In this document: one piece after another, positions 1 through 11,171 of the stretch | How positions within the stretch are numbered: position 1 is the stretch's first letter | Layout: every line of letters starts with the position of its first letter | DNA from: Diphasiastrum complanatum | Lineage: Eukaryota > Streptophyta > Lycopodiopsida > Lycopodiales > Lycopodiaceae | Direction: 5' to 3' | Assembly: GCA_029204225.1 (NCBI GenBank) | Contig: CM055109.1 | Coordinates: 3,624,733 to 3,688,732 of the forward strand | DNA length: 64,000 nucleotides | Notes under the pieces: model-generated | Told to the model about the DNA's origin: nothing | The model's input: only the letters and a program-made list of their open reading frames with translations | Databases searched by the model: none | Made by a program: the position numbers and the translations under genes

Positions 1-1205
1 ACCTATTCTGTTTAGATTGTCGAGAAAATTTGTGGAAGTCGAGTAAGGATTCTACAATTTTGCTCTTCAGTTGCTAGCTTAGAAGTTCTTAAGAAAATTT
101 TGCTGCAATGTGCTCTTTATTTTTTCTGTTCCCATGTTTTGGCAAAGTGCGTATCTTATATAATGGATCCACCTGTGACTACACGCGGTAATAAGGCTAG
201 CTTTCATGATTCAATTGGAGATCATCATGGATTAAGTCCATGCTACATTCTTGCAACGTAATTTCAATTTTCAGCTACACTGGAGATTTGAACCTCTCCA
301 TCACTTGGGTTTACCAGGTTATTCTGTTATGCGTAGCAATCAACAAGTTAGACAGGGCCGGTTGATATTTGGGAACGTTTTAACCTAATTGTTCAGAATG
401 CGGTTTGATTTGATCTTAATGCATCCTAAGTTTAGAAAGACAGTTTTGGAAACGAAAGCTGTTTATAAGCTCTAATTACATGGAAAGATTGGTTTCAAGG
501 ATCTGTTCAACACTTTACTGTATATAACACTGCAAAGCATACAGATTAGCCAAACACGTTGCGTGTTTTCAACTACCAGGTTGACAAAGAATATTACCCA
601 GAATAGAAGGCCAAAGTGACTGTTCATCTAGTTGTTGGCGCAATTCACATGTGTTGTCCCTGCTGCTTATCTGTATTTCAAAGTTTCTATAAGGGGGCCT
701 GTTAAAAATTAGAATGCAAATTATGTGTATTGAAAGAGGGGTGGACCTTATTTGTATGCATATGGAGTGCTTTAACCCGTATAGATGAGACAAACCATAA
801 ACTTGGAGAGAGCTAGCTGAGAAACGATGGAGAACACAGAAATCACAAAGGAATTGCTTAAACTTCTCAACACAAGCGCTCAACTTCAAAAGAGTGAATG
901 GGCATTAGTGGACTAGGGCACGGAGCCTCCTAGCCATTATGGAGGGAAGCTCATCAAAGTACATGCATGGATAAGATGAAGTGTCATCATTAGTTCGAGT
1001 TTCAAGGCCACTTGGCCTCGCTGTGTGAGAATGACAAATGTGAGTCTTGAGACTTTGAGTGTGTGTAGGGTTTAGGGTGACTTGTGAAGTATGGGTGAGA
1101 TTTGAGTAGATTTAGGAGGGAGTCAGGACCACAGTTTGGGTTTCTTGGTTTAGGCCCCAGTGTCGCCCCCTTGGTACATAGTACAATGACTGGTCTACTA
1201 GTACC
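1..1205. other. AT-rich stretch without a recognisable gene
   Basis: I see no open frame with a familiar motif, no RNA gene and no clear repeat. The missing first exon of the EFG1 gene could in principle lie here or further left, but nothing resembling it was found. Confidence 0.4.
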
Positions 1206-1660
1206 ATGCTAAGGACGAGGGATCTCTTATGGGATCACATGACCATTGATGCTGTATACAACACCTTTGGCATGAAGAGGTGGTCTTGTAGATATTGCGG
1301 TGTCTCTTACAGAGGTGGCTTTGCTTGGATAGGGCACTTTTATATCGTTAACGTGGATATGATATACCTCCTTGCCAGCAAGCAACAACATCATTGGCAA
1401 TGACATGCAATTGAGCTGAGGAGCATAAGGCTGGTCCTTCGACGAGGAGACGTAAATACCCTAGGCTTCACTGAAGATTGCACCATTTGTTTAAATTTTG
1501 TTGAAAGTTGAAACTTGCAAGTGTTACGAGTTCGATTTATTTGATGCAGTTCAATCTCAATGGATCAATGTGGCAAAAGGTCCAGAATTGCCATTGATAG
1601 ACCAAGCGAGGAGGATGTGACTGCCTTACTCCATGAGGAGGCTGCATTGACTGCAGGTTA
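1206..1660 (+). pseudogene. Probable hAT transposase relic, N-terminal BED zinc-finger part
   Basis: The frame from 1206 reads a BED-like finger: a DLLWDH opening, then CRYC (CX2C), GG, and a downstream His, which is the spacing of hAT-family BED fingers that bind transposon ends. A second short frame at 1560-1656, MDQCGKRSRI followed by RPSEEDVTALLHEE, sits after stops and a frame change and may belong to the same protein. The coding sequence is broken by several stops. The matching C-terminal hAT domain lies on the same strand from about 3640, so the two are probably one decayed element with an interrupted middle. The family call rests on motif spacing only. Confidence 0.42.
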
Positions 1661-3639
1661 GAACTTAGTTTCTCATTGGCCGAACCCTGATTCGAATCCA
1701 ATTTTGAAGTCTTCAGAATCTGACTACTTACTAATAAATGACCACCCTATTGTGATTATAGTTTGCTCTTACTCTTAATGTTGATAACCTCATCGGGCGA
1801 GTAGTCAAGTTGTAATCATTGGCAATTTTTGTGTGCAAGGGTTACCACTACAGCTGCCACGGGGAAGAGACTAGTTGTAAGCACCCCATAGAAAATTTCT
1901 TATGGGCCGACAATGCAAGGAAATGACAACTACCAAACTAGCATAAAAGACATCAAAAAGGCTAAGAAAATATACCTTGTGGATCCACAAAAGTGTGCAC
2001 ACATTGTGGACTAGTAAATCGACAGAGTGCGCGGCACATGGTGCCACACAATGGATGGATGCTTGCGCATCAACAACTCTCCCATCTCCCTGCAATTCGC
2101 GGCGTTGCCTATGGCAACTTGAACCATGTGCTCGACCCCAATCTCTTGGATAGATGAGTTCACTAAATCGTAAAATTGAACTCTGCGGTGGTGGCTGCAC
2201 CCTTATGAGTGGCATCCACTCCTCGTAAAAGACAATGCAGAGGGCAGGAAACCATGATGTTCACGATGGATCTGTGACGAAAGTCGGTCCATCCGTTGAA
2301 CAATATGGAGCAATCGTAACTGCAAAACAAATTCGATCAGACATAAGTTAGGCTCTAGACTTGTTGTATGAAACCACACTTGCCATATCAAACACGTATA
2401 GAGAGGCATCCAAACATACGAGCAAGATGCATCAAATGTGAAACAAGCTTGTGAAATGAAAACGGCAAAAGCTAAAATAGATTCTTGTATGAGAATGAAG
2501 TATAGCAGTCTCTATAGCATAATTCTTGTTGTAGACTCGTGGGCATCAATATGTCGTTGAAGAGAAGCTGGATAAACATTGCTACATCCAATGATCAGAG
2601 CCAAATCATGCATGTAAAACAAAGTTTTATGCCCCAATTCAAAACAGAGATTCAAATCGGCCGATGCGACCGATTCAAATCGGTTCAAATCAACTAGCTC
2701 GGGTTCAAATTGGCTGGCTCAAGTTTGAATTGGGTGATTCGAACCCAATTCGAACATTCGTGATTTGTTTGGATTCTATTTGAGATTTTTATAATGTTTG
2801 GATTCTAAAACCAATGCAAATGCAGAGTTTAGGGTGCCATTTATTGTATATTGTCTAGTCTCTAACTAGTTACTTAATAGATTATAGGACACAGAAATTC
2901 AATAAACTAAGGTTGCCACTGACTACTAGGTTCTAATCAATTTGCTAGCACTTGAAACTTGAAGGGTGAGTTTAGATTTTAGGCCCCAGAGTTTACTATT
3001 TAGGGTGTTACTTTCTGTAGTTACTGTAATGATTCATGTCACGACTCACGAATCTATGAAGGTAAAATGACAAACTTGAAACATTTTAGTGATAAATCAA
3101 AATACTATTATGCTCGCAATAGTCAACTACTCAATGCTACATATAAGCTTGTAAAATGTAGAAGTGACAAATTACAACAATGCACATCAACAACTAAACT
3201 TTGAACTTTGAGCTTTGAATAGTGAAAACTCAAATGTAATATCAACAAAGATCAATTATAATAGTGAATACATGCAATGTCATGATTAGGTCTCTCGAGT
3301 CCCATGCTCACTGGCAAGTGCTCACAAGTCACTAGTCAATGCTCAATAGCAAAATGAGTAAACTATCTACACTGAGAACTCAATATTAACTATCGTACAA
3401 CCCTCCTAGCAAGCACTACTTGGAGGCTCCTCTACCACATATTCATCGTCATCATTGCCCTCAGCCTTTGCCTCATGATCCTCATCAACAGACTCCTTTG
3501 ACTCAAAGATCTCTATAGCTTATGGGGCCAAAGGCTCCTCATCCTCAACAACACGAGAGCATGAAATCACGGCTCAAGCCATGGCGTGATTAGTTTCATT
3601 ACAAGGAAGAAGCGCATACTGGCCTTGTTTCGTAGCTTC
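1661..3639. other. Interval between the two hAT fragments
   Basis: No intact gene. At 2640-2760 there is a run of reiterated CAAATCGG / TTCAAAT / GAACCC words in both orientations, resembling a decayed terminal or subterminal repeat. On the minus strand 3412-3560 reads a short acidic peptide rich in Glu and Asp ending in a stop; it could be the acidic tail of another transposase but cannot be assigned. Confidence 0.3.
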
Positions 3640-4930
3640 TCACCCCTGGATCTCAAGAGGCCGACACCCACTCGGTTTGGCTACTATTTCGTGGTTTGGC
3701 TACTATTTTTGGTTGTGTGAGACTATTTGCGGAGGATGGTCGACTAGTGTAGAGGCCGTAGTGAGGATACCACTCGTTTTCAAACGACTGTGTTTGAAGA
3801 TGAATTTTGGACATTGGCATTAGAGCTCATTGAGTTGTTGAGGCCTGTGCCTAGTAGACCAAGAGGGGTGCACTCTCGGTCTCATATATGAGTTTATGGA
3901 CCGCATTGGAGGGGCGCTAACAAGATCTCGCTTGGACGAGGCCAGGTCCAATTCCTATCCCTTATCTATGTTGTGAGCCTGTGTTTTTATTTTGTTTTTT
4001 GAATTTGAATGACAAAAGACTATTGATTGTAATGCATCTTATGTTGTTGTGTGTTGTAGGAGGCAAGAGCTGCTAGACATTTGGTAGGAGAGGTGGGATT
4101 ACTTCCACAAACCCATCCATGTTGTAGCCCACATGTTGCACCCCTTGTGGCGCACCGACAAACGGCGGGGTGACATGGAGCTCCACTAAGGATGGGTGGA
4201 ATATACAGAGTGAGTTTATCCAGGACCAAGTATTCTAGACAAATTTTCAATCTAACTTTAGAGTACTTCGATGATTCATGCTCGTACGATTCATGCTTTT
4301 ACGCACATTGACACGTGAAATGGTTCTTTTGCCAGCAGATTAGTGCCTCAACGACCTCCAGGCAGACTTACTGAAGTTTGATCAATTCATGGGGTTGGAG
4401 GACCAACTGCGTCCTGTGACATGGTGAGGTTGTCAGGGCCACGCCACGTATCTAGTGTTTGGCGAAGAGAGTGTTGTCATAGGATTGTTCATCTTTCGCC
4501 TGTGAGCAGAGCTGGAGCACTTGGTCCATGCATCACACAAAGAAGAGGAACTGGTGTATGTTTCTAGCAATGTACGAATGCTACGACGCTATGCGACATC
4601 GGAAGAGGTGTTGGAGGTTAGTTTATGTTCTATCTAGTTTTGATATGTATTGGTTTTCTGTACCTTGTTAACTTAGCAATGAAAGTTTTCGTGTTAACTT
4701 AGTTTCTATTGTGGTTGTAGGTGGACCCTGACTTATACATGCTCGACACCAACACAAGCCGAGGTTGAGGATGATATCTTTCGGGAGCTCTACAGGCAGA
4801 TGGATGTCGAGGCCCGCTCTGCACGACTCCACAGGAGAGCAACTGAGAGGAGACAAGATAGGGAGGATTCACAAGAGGAGGATATAGTGGACTACGAGGA
4901 GGAGTGGGTGGATGAGGAGGAGGGTTATTG
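3640..4930 (+). pseudogene. hAT transposase relic, C-terminal (dimerisation) region
   Basis: Read across frames, the plus strand carries the ordered landmarks of a plant hAT transposase. RPTPTRFGYYF (the TRF block) and DYLRRMV come first, then FEDEFW followed by LELIELLRPV, then SHIYEFMDRI, then a HKPIHVVAHMLHP segment near 4100. Near 4430-4600 come GHATYLVFG, RLxAELEHLVHASHKEEELVYV and SSNVRMLRR, which match the family's terminal block where a Lys/Arg-rich stretch is followed by LVYVHxNLRLL. An acidic tail follows at about 4800-4930. Numerous stops and frame changes show the gene is dead. Weaker acidic reading continues at 5606-6060. No target duplication or inverted ends were located. Confidence 0.6.
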
Positions 4931-5244
4931 TCAGACTCCAATTCTGGAACTTCACTTAAAACCTAGTATCCTGTGCGCAACAATCAGCAATGTCTATCCC
5001 TGTCGATTTCCCTGCATGTACAAACATCAAAGCCCACGAAACATGGTGGAGCTAGTTGCTTTGTCTCCTCCCAACCTTTGCTGCATAGATTATGATGAGG
5101 AATGCCTCTCTCTAGGCTCACTTATGCACAATCCTCAAGCACCCCTTAACCCTGACCTTTCCTAACGTCGACACATGGCCAATTCCATGCATAGTCGACA
5201 TTTGCCACTTGGCAGTACTCTGACACATAGGCAAGTGAGTAGGC

Positions 5245-5396
5245 TGACATGTGTCACTCATACACTGGACACCGTGTCCCAATGAGCATGTGATACGTGT
5301 CATGTTTGACCCGTCAACCCTGATATGTGCCACTCATTCACTGGACCAAGTGTCCCAGTGAGCATATGACACCTGTCCCGTTGACTAGTCAACTCC
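5245..5396. repeat. Two-copy tandem repeat, 76-bp unit
   Basis: Copies at 5245-5320 and 5321-5396 share the order TGTGxCACTCAT, ACTGGAC, GTGTCCCA, TGAGCATxTGA and GTCAACxC with about ten substitutions. They lie downstream of the hAT relic and do not carry a coding frame. Confidence 0.7.
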
Positions 5397-6245
5397 TACT
5401 TTTTAGGAGGTCAGTCCAGCCACTCCTAATAAACGACTTAGTACCCCATGCCAAAGCTAAGCACGACTATTTGAGGTCCAATGCCAACTAATTACAGTTT
5501 ATTTACAATTTACTTACAAAGGTCACCATTGGCCGGTGACTTAGCCATTTCAGTAATTACAATATTTACACAACGTACATGTTTCTCTGAAAACTGTAAA
5601 TAACCGTGACAGGGAGTAAAGGCTCTAACAGGTATGATGGGGGGGGGGATGATATAGAGCAGTTGCTAGTGGACCTCGATGTAGAGACACAGGCGGAGCC
5701 ACTTCCTCCTTTGGATAGGCCTAGGAGGGGAGACCTAGAGGTGTTGCGAGAGGGGGGGTTGGGTTCATTGTATGTAGAGAGGAGCGGGGAATCACATGCA
5801 GTTGCACATTAGACATCCTCTCAGTTCATAGGGCCTTCGTAGGGTGTACGAGAGACATTGGATACATAGGCATGGACAGCAGACTGGGGAGGGAGGTAGT
5901 GGCAGAGGTAGGACCAGTGACATGCAAACGCCGTAGGGGTAGAGGTAGAAGTAGAGGCAGGGCTTCACCACCACCGACCTCACCCTCGTCGTCAGAGAGA
6001 GGCACTATATTATAGTAGCACGGTTTCTGATGACTCTGACTACAAGTTGGAGGAAGAGTCATTGTCTCAGTGATTTTATATTGTTATCATTTCATTGTAT
6101 TGGACCGTTTTGGTGCCTTTAGGCCGGACATTGTATATTATTCATATATTTTACCATGTACGTCTTATATTTGCAGAGATTATGTTTCAATGGGATGTTG
6201 ATGTCACTTTGTGGTGGTTCAATATGGCTTGTTGTGTTTTTGGAT

Positions 6246-6248
<3 letters not shown>

Positions 6249-6297
<49 letters not shown>

Positions 6298-6322
6298 AGG
6301 GAGGGAGGGAGGGAGGGAGGGA
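6249..6322. repeat. (GA)n-(GGGA)n microsatellite
   Basis: About 40 bp of GA dinucleotides passes into about 30 bp of GGGA tetranucleotides. It directly precedes the first copy of a duplicated 290-bp flank. Confidence 0.95.
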
Positions 6323-6615
6323 GGTTCAATGAGTTTCATTGAGGTCAATATTTCTAATTGCTGAAATTTTCAGTGTGCAGGCACATTAGACATTCTTCCC
6401 ATAGTTAAGTGAAATTGAACTTCCATATCGGCAACATCCTCATCGGGAACGCTGTGCATTGTCATTCTCCCCACAGTTAATGGCAACTATGAGCATGTTG
6501 GCATGATATTATCACATAGTAGTGTCATACATTCTGATATCCGCCTGTTGATCTCAAGTCGATGTGGAGTCACTGCTAGTTCCATATATATCTACAATCA
6601 TGAGTTTTAGGCCTC
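6323..6615. repeat. Duplicated flank, copy 1
   Basis: This 293-bp segment begins GGTTCAATGAGTTTCATTG and ends GAGTTTTAGGCCTC. It reappears at 7005-7277 with a few substitutions and short deletions. Each copy is preceded by a (GA)n tract, so the duplicated unit is microsatellite plus flank. Confidence 0.9.
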
Positions 6616-7277
<662 letters not shown>

Positions 7278-7799
7278 AACCATTAATCATAATTTACACC
7301 ATGAGAGTCCCAACCCCTCATAACCATAATCAGTTTACTGGTTAGGATAGGCCTACTAACTAGTGACCTCCTCATGGGATCCCAGAAAAGTCCAATTGTG
7401 GGCATGACATACAAGTTTTGTTCTCAGAACTTAAAGTTAAGGAAGTTATTTCTAAGGCTAACCCTTTGTTCCCAAGAGTCGTCATCATCTGTATGACCCT
7501 TCCAACAATCTAGATGCTCAGTAACCACACGATTACATAATTGTTTAGTTCTTGTGTCCAAGAATTTATCAGGTTCAAAATGTGCCACACAAGATGACTT
7601 CTTTGACAGGTCCAATAGATCTCTAGAACCAAGGTGATCCCGCTCATGTAGGCTTTTCTTAAGTCAGCTTACATGAGATACCAAAGTTTACTTGAGTTCT
7701 TTTTTGGAGCTCCAATTGGTAAGTCAAAGATCCAATCTTTATTTAGAGTTTTGTAAGTTTCGCTATAATGAGCAGACAATTTGTAATGCTTGTCGGTAT

Positions 7800-8990
7800 G
7801 CATTACTTTCGAATGCTTCATGATTCTCAAACATACCCAATCCACTTCCTTAAAATCTCAATCCAGCTTATTTTCGATCGGAAAATAATCCAAACCAAAA
7901 GTTCCGATGTGTCCTATGCACATAACCCTCTAAACGAGTTTCAAAATAACTCATAATGTTTGTGATACACTTCACCTACAATATCAGTGAATGATGTCAC
8001 ACTGTAGATTCACCCAACTAACTCAGAAGCAAAGTTGCAGTCCGCAATCCGGAACGCGATCCGGAATGTGTTCAGGAAAGCGATCCGGGATTTCTCATTA
8101 GGGTTTCCCGGAACGCAATTTTTTTTTTTTGGATAGTTGCCAATAGGCTACATTCATTAGAAAACTGGACATCGGTAGATGGTTTAAGAAAACTGGCTGC
8201 ATTTTCATATGGTTTCAGAAATTTGGACAGCAGTAGATGGTTTCAGCTATACCACAAGAAGTATACAATTCCCGTCTGTCTAAGCTTTCTATCTTTTTCT
8301 AACAGAAAATGGAATCAGTAGATCTGCAAACCATTGGCATCAGAACACCATTTCAAAACTGATTTCTGATATCTATTGGAAATTTGAACAGCATGTCCAC
8401 CATTCAATTACGGTTTAGTTAGTATTAAACTCAAAATTAAAAAAAAAAATGGCCATTACTCCTTTTTCCACAAAAAAAAAAAAAAAAAATTTGCGATCCG
8501 GGTTGCGGATCGCTGACGTTCCGAAATGTTTTTGCAGCGGATCGCGATCCGCTGCAACTAAGCGAGTCAGAAGTAACACGCCTGGTTCGGTTAGTTGTAC
8601 CTGATTTAGAAATATGAATGTCTAGGTATAGGCCTTTACACATTTAAAACACCACATTCAATCAGATCCTAAATCCCTTGTAAGTTAACAAGTTAATTTT
8701 TCATCAAGATATCTTATTAACTTGCGAGTATTTGTCTCCAGACAATTCTCATCAATATGCCTGTGTTTAACCGACTAGTTTATGCATGAATATAAACCGA
8801 GTCAAATGATTACCACAAGATTAAGGACTTGCGCAATAAAATCATGACCTACAATGATTCACCTCATAGCATATCCCCTCAGATTTCTTGCAATTGTACT
8901 TATAACATACTCAATTAACCCGTATCACAGTTAACTCTAAGAAATAGATTTCTCAAAGAGTGCTATTTCATAAGTAATAAACCAAATTTG
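7800..8990 (-). repeat. LTR-like retrotransposon end, paralogous to 48590-49170
   Basis: Reverse-complemented, this segment aligns in order with 48590-49170. Shared words include GAAATAGCACTCTTTGAGAAA, GGATATGCTATG against AGATATGCTATG, GCATGCATAAACTAGT-like sequence, CATATTGATGAGAATTGT, AATGTGGTGTTTT and ACAACTAACC. The alignment is interrupted only by the inverted-repeat element at 8030-8566. It adjoins the Copia gag/integrase relic on the same strand, so it is probably the LTR or 3' noncoding part of that element. Confidence 0.6.
8030..8566. mobile_element. MITE-like non-autonomous element with 7-bp target duplication
   Basis: The element is about 537 bp. Both ends carry imperfect inverted repeats containing GTTGCAG and reiterated GATCCGG/GCGGATCGC words, and the interior is AT-rich with long A and T runs. 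It is flanked by TCAGAAG at 8023-8029 and 8567-8573. The paralogous sequence near 49005-49020 reads CTTCTGAGTTAGTTG without the insert, that is, an empty site with a single copy of the duplicated word. An insert of this size with a 7-8 bp duplication fits the hAT superfamily. No coding capacity. Confidence 0.7.
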
Positions 8991-9029
8991 TATCAGAGAT
9001 TACAATAGACTTGTTCTTTTGCTCAACTA

Positions 9030-10185
9030 TGCTATTCTATTGTGTTGTGTGGGGTGGAGAATCGTCTATTGATCCCATTTGCCTTTGCAAATTCATTAAA
9101 TTCGCCAAAAATGTACTCATCACCCTTGTCCTGTTTGGCCTCTTTATCCTCTTGCCCATTTAGTCTCTTCCAAAGCTTTGAGCCTCTTGAAGCACTTGAA
9201 GTCTCAAAAAATAAACTCACCGTGGGAAGTCATCCATGAAGGTGATGACATCATATGCTTAGAGGCTCTAGAATCAATGTACTATTCACCATGTGTTGAT
9301 TGTGTACGCAATGCAGAAAATAATAATTTAAGTTGCCTTACGTTTCATTTGCTTCTTGCCGTTCTTTTAAATGTGCTGTCTCGCATTCAAAAACAAAGTG
9401 TTTGTACTTGCCACAGTAGTTGCAATTGCTCCTTCACCTTGGGTAGAAGAATTTGTACTTGGTCCATTTGAGATCTGCAACTTGTTCATTTGTCACTTCA
9501 GATTCTTTGATAAGTCTTTGGCGTTGCCTTTGCATTGCCTTTGGCCCTTGGTAAACTGTTTCTGGCTAAAAGCGAAAGCATGCTCCACACAATGTTCCCT
9601 TTCAAAAAAAATTTCCTCCTCATCTCTTTCTGTAAAAGTAGATCACACAACTCAAGTGAAGAAATTTTTTTCCTTGTTGAGATCATCATGACATCATTTT
9701 GATAAGCATATAAAAGGCTGCTCAAAATTATAGACGTCACTCCCCTATCAACAGGAAACTCTCCAACAGCAGCATGCTAATCTTGAAGATCAATGACCTT
9801 CATAACATGTTCAGTAGTTGAATCATCTGAGTCCATCCTGAGGGTATATAGTTTGTTCTTCAACTAAAGGACCCTTGCTTTATCAACAATCTCAAACATG
9901 GACGTAAGAATCTCCCTAGCCTCATGTGGTCTTTTAGTATCTTGAATGTGAGGTATTATGCTAACTTTCATTGAAAGATTAATAACTCTCGATGTCTTCA
10001 TACCTATCTTGATGTAGTCCTTTAGTTCAAGCTCAGATTGAGGAATAGGTTCTTGCCCAATAACTATCTGTCAACAGTCTTTTCCTTAAGAATGTATTTC
10101 ATTTTGAATTTCCACAGTGTAATTTGTACTATCAAGTCTACTTGATTCACCTGGTAGACTTTCACTAGGGTTAGCCATTCTTGAT
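9030..10185 (-). pseudogene. Decayed Copia gag-integrase relic
   Basis: Read on the minus strand from about 10180, the sequence gives a Copia gag start (MANPSESLPGESS, then NYTVxxWKFKMKYILKE after a frameshift). A UBN2-like gag body follows (RVL and LKNKLYTLRM words near 9880), and near 9400 a zinc-knuckle fragment. At 9032-9125 an integrase-core fragment reads GDEYIFGEFNEFAKANGINR and stops just short of the usual QNGVAERKNR block. Protease, most of integrase, reverse transcriptase and RNase H are missing, and there are many stops and frameshifts. It is unrelated to the neighbouring host gene. Confidence 0.72.
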
Positions 10186-11171
10186 TCTTGAAGTAGACAA
10201 AAGAAAACTTTGAAAGTACTCGGAAATTGAGGTGCTTCCAAAAGCAGGGTTTGAACCCAAATAGAATATAATGCGACTTGAGAGCAGCACCCAAAATTTG
10301 GAGTTCTAATTTGTTATTTGGATCTCTATTGTCACAAATTTGGTGCATGTTGGTAAATCACTGATCTTTAAGGCTGTCTAGGTTGTTTCCGCTCCTCCTT
10401 TTGTGTTCTTCAAGCTGGTGGTTTTAAGATAAATATAAAAATAGATTGACTAAACCTCACATTTGTGCCTTGTTATGGGCTTGATAAGGGCATCAATGAT
10501 GTAGATTGACTTCCAAACTGCATAGCTAAGTGAGGCTCTCGGGTGTGGCAAAACATGTGCCTTTTCCAGCATGGTCGTAGTGATGTTAAGAAGGGTTGGG
10601 CCAATAGATGGGCCAATAGATAGCAAGACCTTTTTGTGAGAGTGCAATCCTCCTTTTCGCTTCCACCACAAATTATGCACTGCTGAAGGCTTCATTGAAC
10701 TACCTGATACCAGACAATCTAGTTTCTCAATCTTAAGCCATTTTAGCTCATTAGTAGCAAGAATCCTCTCTCGAACCCAAAACGTGCTATCATGTTCCCA
10801 TATGATTCCATGATGCTCATATTTAGCCTCGATCTAATATTTGCCAAATATTACATAGATTGAAGAAGCTAGGCATGGAGCTATTCATATTAATTATTTA
10901 AAATTATATGAACCTTTATCCATTCAATGCTTAGCCTCAATAGGAATTGTGTGGGCAGTTTTTGGCATTTGCAAATAAACATGTTAGTTATTGACTACCA
11001 TGCACCCATACTCAGGTTCCTCCTAAAAGTGTCATGTTTTACTTGTAATTCTGGCCATTGTTCTTGTCAATTTATTGAGTTAAAACTTCCCCATACACAC
11101 ATATATAAGTATTTAGATGATTTTGCACTACCATGGCATTTTTATTCCCTAAACATACTGTATCTCTTCAG

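Noticed and set aside
1560-1656. A first exon of a Homeodomain-like gene (MDQCGKRSRI... with a GTTAGA donor)
   Set aside because: No following exon was found, and a hAT BED-like fragment immediately upstream on the same strand explains it as well.
11133-11171. ATG at 11133 as the EFG1 start
   Set aside because: The frame crosses a good CAG acceptor at 11171, and the residues before DLPAG do not resemble the EFG1 N-terminus.
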